From Spirogloea muscicola (Eukaryota > Streptophyta > Zygnematophyceae > Spirogloeales > Spirogloeaceae): a stretch of 64,000 nucleotides of DNA. Location of the stretch: contig WELB01000090.1 in NCBI GenBank assembly GCA_009602725.1, positions 474,179 to 538,178 of the forward strand, written 5' to 3'. A model generated the notes under the pieces. It was given only the letters and a program-made list of their open reading frames with translations, was not told the origin of the DNA and did no database searches. A program made the position numbers and the translations under genes. Position 1 is the stretch's first letter; each line of letters starts with the position of its first letter. This document shows positions 25,301-36,699 of the stretch, piece after piece.

Positions 25301-26144
25301 GGCTGAGATTTTGTTGAAGAGCGTTGATGCTTGCACAGTCAGCAACTCGTGCTTGCAAGCGAGTGAGAGGGTATATCATCTCCCTCTCTACACCTGCATT
25401 TATGACACTCGTGCTCCCTTCCGTGTGAAGGGGCATCTGCAGATTTTGAGGACGGGTAAGTCCTCACACAGCCTTGGCCTTTGCTAAGAGATTGAAGCAT
25501 GGGATGGCCAAGTTTAAGTAGATAGGCTGCATAGTCGTCTACCGCCCTGTGATGGCTTGCTCATATGGTCATGCCTTGCCTGTGCTATCCTGTCAGCTCC
25601 CAGGTTGCCCAAAGTCTATCAGCAGACTTGGCTCATATTGTTCAAGTATCACATAATTACGCCAGCTTGGACAAGCAAATCTTACCAGGTGCCGCCACAC
25701 TGTCCAGAAGTCCTCTTGATGCTGCACCGTTGGGAACTCATGCAGGCTACCGTCTGGCAGCTCAGCTTTGACTATGCAGCTCCTTGTGCCAGCCGAAGCC
25801 TGGGAAGTGACACTCTTTGCAAACTTCTGCATCATGCAAACGCAGAAGAGCTGACATCGTCTTGTTAGCTTGCAAACCGTGGACCGCAGCCAGCGAGCTG
25901 CGTTCTGACAATGCAAGTGGTTCATCAGGGAGGTGCTGTTTACCTTGTCATTGGAAGTACCAACAATGGCATCATGGGCGATGCTGGTGCATAAGTTTGC
26001 CATCTGTTGTCCTCTTTGCTTAGAGATACATGGCAAACTATTGGTGTCCAGTGTCCCATATCCTTCGAGGCGGCAGCTGGGGCTGGAGCGGCAAGTGCTT
26101 GTGAACAGGCAGGACAAGGCCGAGACAGCGCTTGCTTGTAGCAT
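22363..26144 (-). CDS. Plastid-type fusion: peptide-deformylase-like domain plus FtsH-type M41 peptidase
   Basis: Eleven exons keep one frame: 26144-25944, 25799-25686, 25436-25267, 25030-24799, 24542-24521 (22 nt), 24374-24286, 24177-23953, 23831-23718, 23506-23422, 23144-22678, 22473-22363; about 609 aa. The N-terminus is Ser/Ala/Cys-rich like a transit peptide. Next comes a deformylase-like domain: helix ALQQNLSQVISSLEARLL, IAAPQLGLPYKVVALN (motif 1), FINP, KESCASLPGL (motif 2, metal Cys kept), EARALGRGIDYIAGIL (motif 3, HExxH lost) and a basic C-terminal helix. Then an M41 part: AAYHEAGHAVMGCLLPL with intact HEAGH, VEGVSLTRRG, AAEELMFG, FSDDL with the likely third zinc ligand Asp, and the C-terminal helix LVDSAYQVAKKLLVEHESAL. 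No Walker A motif is seen, so there is no AAA module. The 22-nt exon and its donor are the weakest points. Two adjacent genes cannot be fully excluded. Confidence 0.75.
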
Positions 26145-26308
26145 GCTCAGCGGCTTTGGAGAATGTCAAAGCGAGAATGTGCGACTTCTTGACAAGTCAC
26201 TGCAAAAACAGCCCTCGAGGCTCAAAGAGCTGGGATTTTGGGCGACTAAGTAACGATGGCCCGGGACCCTGTTCCTTCCTCAGCCTGCATTGCGTGCCTG
26301 GTCGCTAG

Positions 26309-27330
26309 GTGCATCCCCGAGCCTGGGAGCCCCATCAAGAGCGTAAAGGAGCTCGGAGCAGCTCAGCAAGTGCAACAGCTACAGCGCTGTCGCAGGCGCT
26401 GCCGTGCCGGCGCTTAGAAGTCGTGCACACCGCCCACGTTGCAGCCGCCAGGGCTTCGGCCGCCGACAGAAACGTACTTGCCAATCACCGTGGTTTCACT
26501 GCACAAGGCTAGTGACGCAGAGAGCAGAGCGTTCGGGAAGGCCAGGCGAAGTGCTGGATAAGGAAGGGTCTGCGCTTCCCGGCCCCTTCACACCTTATCC
26601 ATTTCTTCTGGCCCTTTCGAGCTTTGTTCTTATTATTTGGACCGGCCCACCTCTTCCATAGCGACTTTCCACGTCCGCAGCCATCGCCTCCTATTGACAA
26701 ATCTTGCTGTTGTCTTTGGCTGGCCTTGAATGGCCAGCCCAACAGGTGCACAACGAGACGGGCCAGATAGCGCAGCAAGATAGAAGTGGCACTCCCAATG
26801 GGGGCAAGGGCTGCGAAAAGCCAGCCCTAAAAGAATTGACAAAGGTTTGGAGGGGCCTACAAGCGCTTAGCAGCTACAAAGGGGCCTGAAGATGCTACGT
26901 CAGAACAGGGGGAGGAGGGATCACTCAGTAGTTACAAGTGAGGAGCCTCAGATCCGACAGACTAGCTGCCGAAAAACCATCCCCCTGACAAAAAGACGGA
27001 GGCCGCAGCGAGAGCGCGGCCAGCGCGCAGATGCAGGGCGTGAGCCATGGACCGCTGAAGGGATGCTAACAATCTCATGCGATACACTTGAGCCCACGAG
27101 CCAGCGGCGCTGAAGTCAGCCGGCTCACCGCGCCTGCGGGACACAGCGCGTCACGCAAGTCTGGCAAAAAGCAAGCGCGGCCACATTGACCGGTGGCTGG
27201 GAGAGGCCAGCCCAAAGGAATGCACAAGGTCTGAAGGAGCGGAAGTGCTAAGTACCAAGACATCAGCAAGGGATTGCAGTGCTCGCAAGGGACGCTCAGT
27301 ACCCTCTAGTCAAAGTTTCTGCCTTGCACC
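26309..27330. repeat. Repeat region with hairpin motifs and a minus-strand LINE end
   Basis: Hairpin motifs stand at about 26722 (GGCTGGCCTTGAATGGCCAGCC), 26810 and 27193. A minus-strand LINE 3' coding fragment occupies about 26935-27120. It matches the copies near 9920 and 32750 (GAGGAGCCTCA-AT-CGACAGACTAGCTGCCG). Confidence 0.55.
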
Positions 27331-28520
27331 AGAAAGCTGGACGAGCTCTAGTTTTTGGTAGAAGGGCTTCGTATCTGACATCTAGTATTCAGGCATCAAT
27401 TAGCGACCTTTATGTTTTGACCCGTGGTTACTGAGCGGGTCAATCTGCTGAAGGTTATGTATGTCTTCAGATGTGCTTGCCTTTGTACTTGGCCATTTGG
27501 CCTCCGTTTTCAAATACACGAAATGTCTCTAGTCAGAAGATGCAAGTCGGAATAGCTCGCAGGCGGAAAGACATCGCCCTGACGGAAGCCGGAGGCCGCC
27601 GCCAAAGCGCGGCCTGCGCGCAAGTGAACCGCGGAGGCAAGGGACCGCTGCAAAGAGATGACGAAGCGCATCCGGAAGACTTCAGCGAGGGACCCGGCGA
27701 CATTGAAGCCAGGCTGCTCGCCCTGCTGCCCGTAGCGGCGGGCCGCTGATCGCCGTGCAAGCAGTGTATTACCCCATCGAAGAGAGGGGCTGGCAGAAGC
27801 CAGCCAAAAAAGAATGGACAAAATCCAAAGAGCTACAGGAGAATCACTCAGTAACCTCTGCTAAGCAGCCGCAGGTCGGAGATGCTAGGCTCGTTGAAGT
27901 GGGTCCCCTGGCCAGAGCCAGAGGCAGCAGCGAGGGCTCTGCCGGCACGAAGGTGCAACGCCCGGAAGGCGGTGAAGCAGGTCAAGCCATCTTGTGCCAA
28001 AGGCGCCGTGTACGTCGACGGCGAGTGGGACAAACTCGTCTCGCGCCGGGTGATCCGAGTACTCGGATCACCCGTTCCCTTCGCGCCCGCCGCTTGGCGG
28101 ACTGCGTAGCCCTCCTCCTACGACGAGCGTTTGGCGCTCCTGGAATCAAAGAAGAAAACAGTCAGTCGTGACAACGTCGGCGATGAGCCGAGGCCCCCCG
28201 CCGAAGAAAGTGCTCGCCCATTGAGAATAGGGGCCGGAAAAGCGAGCCCAAAAACGAATCAACAAAGGCCGAGCGCGCTGGCAACGAGATCGGCGCGTCG
28301 GGTGTGGAGGCGGCTATCCGCCCCAGCAGTCGGAAGGCATGATGCTGGTGTTCTCGAGCGCCACCGTGTAACCGGCCTCGACAAAGATGCCAAACATTGC
28401 GTTCCGCAGCAGGTCGTGTGTTCCTGTCCGCTCCCCGCCCCGTGCGCACCTGAGCATATGAGCTGCCAACGATGCCGCGTCTGAGCTGCGCTCGCCGCAC
28501 TCACACCGCTACTTATCAAT
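27331..28520. repeat. Two minus-strand LINE 3'-end copies plus hairpin repeats
   Basis: Fragments at about 27530-27760 and 27850-28080 read, on the minus strand, SLAEVFRMRFVISLQRSLA followed by HLRAGRALAAASGFRQGD and end in the common SDL-LL tail. Reversed hairpin motifs lie at about 27786 and 28210. Confidence 0.6.
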
Positions 28521-28724
28521 AAAGCAAGTAATTATTACCAACCTTGGCATTCTCATTGCAAGAGACTACCAACAGGAGCCCACCGAGTTCCTTTTACCCA
28601 CAACTCCTCGCTTGCCAGCAACTACGCCACCTTCCTGAGTTGCTGCCGGTTTGCCTACGACCGCTCACACCCAGCCCAATGTGTCATCAAGGCTGGGTAT
28701 GCGGTCGCCTGCGCCGCTCGGGCT

Positions 28725-29072
28725 AAGGAGCTTAAATATGCCGATCATCCACGGGAAGACGAGTTCTTCCTGCTGGCGATCGACACGCATGGGGCGTTGG
28801 GCGCTCGGTGGCTCGAGTTGCTCAACCAGCTCGCCCGCCACGCCATTGTCCGCCGCTTCCATGGGGAGCCGGTGGACTTTCCTGCAGCCGTGTCATTAGC
28901 GCAGGTGTACCGGCTGCGCTAGGCCGCTTCGGTGCAGAGGTCTATGGCCCGCGCGCTGCACCTGCGCGACGGCAGAGCCCTCGCTGCTGCCTCTGGCTCT
29001 GGTCAAGGGACCCACTTCCAGGAGCAGCCTGGCGTCTCTGACCTGAGGTTGCTTAGCAGGGTCACCGAGTGA
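28725..29072 (+). mobile_element. LINE 3'-end fragment (plus strand)
   Basis: A reading from about 28770 gives DTHGALGARWLELLNQLARHA, then FPAAVSLAQVYRLR, one stop, and ALHLRDGRALAAASGSGQG ending in SDLRLLSRVTE. It aligns with 33205-33495. A hairpin motif follows at 29158 (GGGCTGGCTTTTCCAGCCCC), as expected for the element's 3' UTR. Confidence 0.6.
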
Positions 29073-29235
29073 TTCGTAGCTGCTCTATTATTTGGTGTGC
29101 TTGTTTTTCTTAGCGCTTCCCCTGGCCCCCTTCTCGTACTTCGTTCATTCTTTTTTGGGCTGGCTTTTCCAGCCCCTATCCTCGATGGGCGCGCCCTTTC
29201 TTCTGCTTCCTCGAAGTCTGCTGCCATCACCGCCA

Positions 29236-30300
29236 TGGGCAAGAAGGAGCGGACAGAGCACGGCACTCCCTCGAGGAGAGTCGCTTCTCCAACGCATGAG
29301 CCCCAACTGAGCAACGGTCAAACTCCTAGCAGCGGTCTATCAAGAAATGCATTGAGCTCAGTCCAAGCTGTAAGTATGAAATGTGAAGGGGAGAACTTCT
29401 CTCTTTGGAGTTATAGGGTGAAACCTGTGCTGCAAGCCGTATTTGTGTGGAACCTAAGTGTTGGTAGTCATACACAGCCTGCAACACATCGCCAGAGCAT
29501 GGCTTATGACGTTGTATCGACTGTCAGGCTAGGGCAGTCAATGTTCTTAATCAAGGACATAATCAAGTGCGTTACATTGAAGTCCTAAACACCTCAACAG
29601 CCTGTTGGCGTGAATCTTCAAAATGGCCTGTTGGGCCATGGCTCTACTTCGTCGTACAGAGCCAAGCTGAACACCTATCTGCTGGAGAAACATCCAAAGT
29701 TGAAATCCCAACACCTGAGATCTACCTGAACAAAGTCAGTATTCTCAGAAGAAGCCTTCATGACTGTGCCTAACACTAATACTACTAATGTTGGGGAAGG
29801 TGGAATGTGTAGTGGATAGATTCTGGAGCCACTCAGCATCTGCCACATGACATGGTTCTATACCTACCACAGTACTTTACCTCTAATCGTCACGATGCCC
29901 ATGGATATCTTGGATAGGCTGTTGGTAAAGCTCCGTCAAGGCCAGGCAGAGATCTTTGGTATCGTGGATATGGGCATCTTGGACACAACAATCTCAAGGA
30001 GCTCTTTCACGGGAGATGGTGAGAGGGATTAGTTTACCTAAGTGTCAGCCTGATGTCTTTTGTGAAGGTTGTGCTATAAGCAAGCAGCATAGGTACCCCT
30101 TTCCAAGGGAAAGCGCAATAAGAGCTTAAGAGTTGCTAGAGTTGGTCCACAGTGATATACGTGAAGACAGTCTAGAGGTACTTGCAGTGTATGTAGATGA
30201 CTTGATTCTGCTCAGCAAACATCTCAGTGACTTACTCTGTTGAAATCTCAAGTCACTTCTACATTTGAGATGAAGGACTTAGAAGAGTTGAGTCACTGTC
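29236..30300 (+). mobile_element. Broken Ty1/copia retrotransposon relic (plus part)
   Basis: An ATG at 29236 opens a Gag-like reading containing CEGENFSLWSYRVKPVLQAV, which stops at 29588. Downstream, frames broken by stops show WIDSGATQHLPHDM (protease region, near 29815), a GAG-pre-integrase segment with FCEGCAISKQHRYPFPRE (near 30060) and reverse-transcriptase pieces VYVDDLILLSKH and FEMKDLEELSHCLG (30185-30300). The order gag-PR-INT-RT is that of copia elements. Stops and shifts show it is dead. I saw no LTRs. Confidence 0.7.
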
Positions 30301-30900
30301 TGGGAACAAGTTCAGAGAGATGGAAGTAAGAAGATTGTAACTAAGTCAGTGCAAAGTTGTGTCTGATGTGTTGCAGAAATCTAATATGGACGACTACAAC
30401 AGTGTCAATTCCTGTAGACGTCATTATGAAACTTTCCAAGGAGGAGTCACACACTGTGGCAGTCGTCCATATTAGATTTCGGCATCACATCAGACACAAA
30501 CTTGCAACTCAGTGCTGATTCGTGTTTAGGTCCTTAGGTTCAGGCTGACTCACTGAGTTGCTTCTCTTACTTCCATCTCTCCGAAGTTAGAGTTCCCAGT
30601 AACTCAACTCTCCTAAGTTCTTCATCTCATAAGTAGAAGAGAGCTGAGATAACAACAGAGTCCAAATCTAATCACAACATCAACATACAGTGCAATCATC
30701 ACGAGAGTGTGTTCACGTCTAAGAATGTAGACACTATGATCTGCAGAAGACCTCTTTAAGCCCATCTCCTGCAAGAAAGTGTCAATCTTTTGACACGCTC
30801 TAGGAGCTTGCTTCAGACGATACAATGACTTCTGCAACTTGCAGACAAGGTGGTCAGTACTTACTTCTTGATGAACATAGCCCTCCCCGTATTGCCACTC
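30301..30900 (-). mobile_element. Second copia RT fragment, inverted
   Basis: The minus strand from about 30840 gives SLYRLKQAPRAC, then DTFLQEMGLKRSSADHSVY and VMIALYVDVV, the copia RT core. It continues toward 30460. Sequences at about 30280-30410 are near reverse complements of 30460-30620 (for example TAATATGGACGAC versus GTCGTCCATATTA), so two copies meet tail to tail around 30440. Confidence 0.65.
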
Positions 30901-30929
30901 AATGACCTCTGGTCAGCAGCAGCAGAAAG

Positions 30930-32990
30930 ACAAGAACCATATCGTGGACGGTGAAGGCCGGCCTTGAAGAATGGACAAGGTCCGAAGGGGCCGGAAAGGG
31001 GTTGCCTGAGGCGGCCCGGCCAGCACGCAGGTGCAAGGCAGGGTCGCTGCAATGACATAAACAGACGCATGATGAAACACAAGGGCCAGTGAGCTCGCGG
31101 CATATGTTCCTTGCTACTCCTTGTGCTCACTCGTGGATACTCATGGCCTCCTCCAACCGTCCTTACGCCCTGCTTCCTTTAACCCACCCAATCAGGCTTT
31201 CACCTTGTGTAGCCCCCCTGTTTGTTTGATGATTGGTGTACTGGCTCGGCTTGGCCTCCCTGTCATCTCGTGAGCACCGTGCGCCATCTCCAGCTGCTGC
31301 CCCTTCCGTGGAGACACCACTCATTGTCGCTAGCCGCTGGTGAAGAGAAGCTGTTCCAAAAGGCAGCAAAGGCTGTGAAAGGCCAGCCCAGCAATTAATG
31401 GGAACGTCTGAAGGGGGCTGGGAAAGCACACAGCACACAGCACAGAGAAAGTGGCTACGTCAAACGGGTGCAACAGAGTGGCGAAAGAAAGCCAGATGAG
31501 CCCGCCAGGTGAGGAAGGAGGAAATGGCCTTCCAGATTAAGGTGATGGCCGTGAGAGGCCAGCCCAAAGGGATGATCAAGTAAGCTCATCTGAGAAGGGC
31601 GAGGGCTGTGGAAAGCCAGCCCAAAGGGAAGGACAAGGGCCGAAGCGGCCGGAAAGCGTTGAGACACACTCAACTAAGCAAGGACCACGAAGTCTGGGCA
31701 CTTAGTAACCCCCTTGGTAAGCAGCCGCAAGTTAGAAAGACTAGCCGCCGGAAAGCAGGCCCCTGACGGTAGCCAAAGGCAACAACGAAGAACAATGTCA
31801 ATGAAGAGAAGCAGCCCTGATCAAATAATTAGCGCTTTCATGGTAAGGCAACTGCTGTGAGAGGCCAGCCCGAAAGAATGTATAAGGTCAGAGAGGGCCG
31901 GAAGGCCAAAAAGTACGGAGGTACACTCCATGACTGCTGCGAGTGGTATAGTAAGCTTCGAAGGGAAGCAAGGAAGTAAGCTCTTGTGAAGGGGGCGAGG
32001 GCTGTGAAAGCCAGCCCTCCCCCACTCGGGGTTTAAAGAGCAGATGGCATGCCAGAGGCAACAAGAATGAACAAGGTTAAGCAAGAGAGGGTGTCAAGGA
32101 AGAGAAGCAGCCCTTCCTAAAAGGAACAAATTTTGAAGGGGCCAGAAAAGGGCTGAAACATAGCGACTCAAGCGACCACTGGGTGCTTGACAATGGCTGT
32201 TGAATACAGAAGAGCTCTTCCAAATTGACATCAATGGCTGTGAGAGGCCAGTCCAAAGGGTTGGACAAGGTCGGAAAGGGCCGGATGGCGCAAAAAGCAA
32301 AACACAAGTTTCCAAGACGTCAGCAAGTAGGCTCTCAAAAACCTCTAGTCAGTAAGTGCAAGTCAGAAGAACTAGAGGGCGGACTAGTCGCCCTGACGGA
32401 ACTCAGAGGCAGCAGCCAAGGCGCGGCCTGCACTTAAGTGGACGGCAAAGGCGAGGGACTCTCTGCAGAGATTTTGCCAGGCGCATCATCGTTACTAAGC
32501 TCCCCTCCACTATGGTCTCGTGCATAGAAAGCAAGCGCGGCCACATTAACTGGTGGCTGGGAGAGGCCAGCCCAAATGAATGCACAAGGAAAGCACATCT
32601 CGTGCATAGCTGTGTGCTTTCAGCGCCTTTCGGCTCTTTGAACCTTGTCAATACCTGTTGGGCTGGCCTTTCCAAGCGACCTTCGAAATGGGGCGAGCGT
32701 TTTGCCCACGCCTTGCATCTGCGTGCTGGCCGTGCTCTCGCTGCGGCCTCCGGCTTTCGTCCGGGGATAGTTTCCCAGCAGCTAGTCTGTCGGATTTGAG
32801 GCTCCTCACTCGTATCTTCTGAGTGGTCCATCCTCCCCCTGTTCTGACATAGCATCTTCAGGCCCATTCGTAGCTGCTAAGCGCTTTAGGAGAAAGTGCT
32901 CGCCCATTGAGGATAGGGGCTGGAAAAGCCAGCCCAAAAAAGACTGAACAGAGTACGAGAAGGGAGGCCCCTCAGCATCTCTGACCTGCG
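30930..32990. repeat. Dense reversed hairpin repeats and LINE fragments
   Basis: Reversed GGCTG(T)GAGAGGCCAGCCC-type hairpins recur at about 30955, 31365, 31548, 31608, 31853, 32003, 32238, 32563 and 32918. Most are followed by AAAGG-ATG(G)ACAAGG and a CGAAGGGGCCGGAAAG stretch. LINE coding ends are at about 30985-31075 (-), 32395-32480 (-) and 32700-32800 (+). No host gene is visible. Confidence 0.6.
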
Positions 32991-33204
32991 ACTGCTTAGC
33001 TGGGGTTACTGTGTGATCCTGCTTTGTATCAATTTTGTGCTTGTCTTTCTTAGTGCTTCCCCTGGCCCCCTTCTCGTAATTTGCTCAGTCTTCTTTGGGC
33101 TGGCTGTTCCAGCCCCTATCCTCAACCGGCGAGCCCTTTTCCTTCCGTCATTTGGCCCCTTTGCACCTTTGTCAATTCTTTGCGGGCTGGCTTTTCACAG
33201 CCCG

Positions 33205-33495
33205 CTGGCAATTGACACCCGTGGGGCGCTGGGCGCTCGATGGCTCGCGCTGCTCAATCAGCTCGCCCGCCACGCCATCGCCCGCCGCTTCCCTTGGGAG
33301 CCGGTGGCCTTTCCTGCAGCCGGGTCGCTCGCGCAGGTGTACCGCATGCGTCTGGCCGTCTCGCTGCAGCGGTCTATGACCCGTGCGCAGCACCTGCGTG
33401 CCGGCAGAGCCCTCGCAGCCTCTGGCTCTGGCCAGGGGACCCACTTCCAGGAGCCTGGCGTCACTTACCTGCGGCTGCTTAGCAAGGGTTACTGA
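33205..33495 (+). mobile_element. Best-preserved LINE C-terminal coding fragment
   Basis: An uninterrupted frame gives DTRGALGARWLALLNQLARH, then FPAAGSLAQVYRMRLAVSLQ, HLRAGRALAASGSGQGTHF and YLRLLSKGY before TGA at 33493. The same end sequence closes copies throughout the window. Hairpin motifs flank it at 33100, 33188, 33583 and 33810. Confidence 0.65.
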
Positions 33496-33859
33496 GTGAT
33501 TCGTAGCTGCTTTGTTTCTTTTTTGTGCTTGTTTTTCTTCGCGCTTTCCCTGGCCCCCTTCTTGACTTTTGTTCATTCATTTTTGGGCTGGCTTTTCCAG
33601 CCCCTATCCTCAATGAGCAAGCCCTCCTTCTTTTCACAGCCCTTGCCCTTACTGGAAGTACCACTTCTCTCGTACTGTCATCCTGTACACTTGAGCGAAC
33701 GAGGAGGAAGCGCGGCCACATTAACTGGTGGCTGGGAGAGGCACTCCCAAGGGGGGCAAGGGCTGTGAAAAGCCAGCCCGAACATAATCGAGCAAGTGAC
33801 CCGGCGTTTTTGGGCCGGCTTTTCCAGCCCCTATCCTCTATGGGCGAGCATTTTCTTCC

Positions 33860-34330
33860 TGAAGCCGGGCTGCTCGTCCTTGGCGCCTGTTGAGCAGGTC
33901 AGGACCCGAACCCCAAACCCTGGCTCCCTGAGGCCCTTTGGCTTCGACGTCGCGTCGCCGGGTCCCTCGCTCAAGTGTTCCGCATGCGTTTGGCCATCTC
34001 GATGAAGAAGCGCGGCCAGATTGACAGGTGGCTGGGAAAGGCCAGCCCAAAGGAACGGACAAGGTCTGAGGGAGCCTGAGTACAGCGGTCCCTTGCCTTC
34101 GCGGTTCACTTGCGCGCAGGCCGAGCTTTGGCGGCGGCCTCCGGCTTCCGTCAGGGCGACGTCTTTCCGCCGGCTAGCTACTCAGACTTGCATCTCCTGA
34201 CTAGAGGTTACTGAGCGTTCCCTGGCTGATCAGCCCAAGTCCGCACTCCGGCTCCTTCAGACCTTCTCCAGTCCTTTGGGCTGGCCATTCCCAGCCACCA
34301 GTCAATCTGGCCGCGCTTCCTGTTTCCAAC
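33860..34330 (+). mobile_element. LINE 3'-end fragments with terminal hairpin
   Basis: Plus-strand pieces at 33920-34000 (SPGPSLKCSACVWPS, shifted) and 34085-34215 match the 19850-20105 copy closely (GCGCGCAGGCCG, then TTTGGCGGCGGCCTCCGGCTTCCGTCAGGGCGAC). They end in the TTACTGAGCG tail. The following 34250-34320 segment holds GGGCTGGCCATTCCCAGCC and CTGGCCGCGCTTCC. Confidence 0.6.
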
Positions 34331-34416
34331 CCGAACGGCGGAGCGCGGGAAGCCCGCGGAAGCGCGCCACGGGCGCCCGGCGGGGCCACGCGCCCGGCGC
34401 CCGCCGCGCGCGTGCC

Positions 34417-34585
<169 letters not shown>

Positions 34586-34990
34586 CATGGCGGCCAGAGC
34601 CTGAGGCGGCCCGCCGCGCCGCCGCCGCCGCCGCCGCCGAGCGGCGCTGCCGCAGCGGCGTCCAGCTCCTGCTCATGCATCGAGTGCTGGCCCCCGCCCT
34701 CTGAGAGCGACACGGATTCCCGCGCCGGCCTGCGGCCTGCTGCCTCGGGCTCCGTCTCCCGCCTCGCTCTCGCTGCCCGCGCAGCACCAGCACCCGCCTC
34801 CTCGCAGCCCCTCTCCGCCTGCCGCGGGGTCAAGGCCGCCGCGCGGGCTCTGGAGCATTGCTTGCTCTTTCTGGAGCGCCTGCAACGACGCACGCACTGT
34901 GCTTCGCCCGGGTGACTGCTGCGCCCTTCTATGGCGCCCATCCCCATGGCACAGAGGTCAGTGCCGCTCGTGGCAATTTGGGATAATTGG
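34586..34990 (-). other. GC-rich segment, possible first exon of a minus-strand gene cut by the gap
   Basis: A minus-strand ATG near 34947 opens an Arg/Ala-rich reading that runs to the T run without a stop. Composition is like the transit-type first exons elsewhere here, but triplet repeats alone could give this. It may also simply be the promoter of the PLATZ gene. Confidence 0.25.
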
Positions 34991-35163
34991 TTCACATTTC
35001 TTCATGCGCCAGGGCTCGCTGCAAGTCTACTTCAGTCGCAAGTTTGCCATGCAAATTGCATTCTTGCAAGCATGTCGCGTGCTGGGGCCCGCGGCCCAGC
35101 GAGCGCAAGCGGAGGTCCTAATATTCTGCAATAGCATCAAGCAGGCTTGGAGTGCCGACGACA

Positions 35164-36694
35164 ATGTCATTCGACATTGACAAGCCGTCTTTGCCGGATG
35201 AGAAGTTACCCTTGTTGGAAGAGGGAACTCCTCCTTTGGATGAGAAGTGGGCCCCTTTGCTAGGTGTCGCAGTCTCCAACAGCTCAGTAAGCATTGCCTA
35301 CCCTAAAGATTTCAGCTCCTGCTTTGAACTTTCTTCTTTTGCTTGGAACGCTTGGATCACGACTTTGACGACAACTGCTGCGATGCCAGTCCACCTAATG
35401 TCAGCAGCAAAATGCTGGTCTTATCTGCTTCCATGCAAGCAGAACGTATTTGCTCACGCACAATGCTTGAGAGCGATGTAGCAGCTTGCAGCAGCTTCTT
35501 TTGGCAGTATCGGTTGCCAACTGATGCCAGGGCATGGTGCTATGTTCCAACCTGGCAGATTGGCATTATGCTGCCAGCACCGGAAGCAGCAGTAGCTCCT
35601 CGGATTGGGCCCTTGTGGCTGGACACTCTCCTGCACACGGATTTCTTCAGTGCTTGCCCGGTCCACAATAAGCTGCACAAGTGCGAGCGCAATCACTTCT
35701 GCCTGGACTGTGCCACGGAGTGCATTTGCCAGTTCTGTGCCGAGGAGAGTCACACGGGCCACATGGTGATCCAGGTGTGCGCTCGTCTCTCAAAGTGCGT
35801 CAGGATGTGCACTTTAATGTCATTCTGTCAACAGAGTTGCAGAGGATGCTACCAGTACCAGCAACAGGACTAGGCATTGGTAGTTCTTTAGAAGCACAGT
35901 AGATGGCATGTGCTACAACTGAAACACAGATAGTGAGTGACTCGAGCAGATCCGACGGTCATCATACCATGATGTAGTAAGAGCATCCGACATCCAGAAG
36001 CAGGTCGATTTGACAACCATCCAGACTTACATCATAAATAGTGCTCGGGTCGTGTTTATACGCGAGCGGCCCCAACAAAGACTTGCCAAAGGAGTCACAA
36101 ACCTTTGCGAGTCCTGTGGACGAAGCTTGCCTGACAGTGTACGATTCTGCTCTCTCCAGTGCAAGGTAAGGCGCTCTGCCAGCGACCAATTGGCAGCATG
36201 TTTTCAATGCCGGCTCATTGCTCTCTCAAGGTTGTCTGCCATGCCAATACAAGCAAAGTGGTTACACCAAGACAACTGATGATTCGTCTCGAGTGATATG
36301 GCAGCTCAAAGGAATCTTGAAGACAGACTCGGATGCCACCTTGAGTTTGAATATCGAGCATAAGAAAGAGGGTGACAGGGATGATCCTGTAAGTCCATCC
36401 AACAAATCTTCGCCCAAGAAGAAGCGCGGCCGCACCTCCTCTCCCAAGAAAAGATCGCCTCGCCCGGGAAAGATATCAAAGAGCGCATCGCCACAAGCGA
36501 GCGAGCTGCCGCTGGCCAGCACACCCCCACCATCGGGCGAGCTGTTGTTGGCGAGTACGCCGCCATTGTCAAGCATTTCGTCCCCAGCACCACCATCAAC
36601 GCCTGCCAACCACCCCCAACAATCTGGCTTCCGTTCCATCGACCGTGCCAGGAGAAGGAAAGGGGTGCCCTCAAGGGCGCCCAGCACCTTCTGA
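35164..36694 (+). CDS. PLATZ-family zinc-dependent DNA-binding protein
   Basis: PLATZ proteins are plant/algal transcription factors that bind A/T-rich DNA through a Cys/His zinc domain. Exons with agreeing phase: 35164-35286, 35559-35774, 35950-36165, 36254-36694 (stop TGA); about 331 aa. After an acidic N-terminus ([15 protein letters not shown]) the core reads [20 protein letters not shown], then [59 protein letters not shown] and [20 protein letters not shown], holding all expected Cys/His positions. The C-terminal exon is basic and Ser/Pro-rich, with [14 protein letters not shown] as a likely nuclear localisation signal. The acceptor of the last exon (ACAAG) is weak. Confidence 0.93.
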
Positions 36695-36699
36695 CGATT

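Noticed and set aside
24799-25436. A stand-alone peptide deformylase gene
   Set aside because: The reading continues in phase through 24286 into the exon with HEAGH, and no start or stop separates them; kept as an alternative in the fusion entry.
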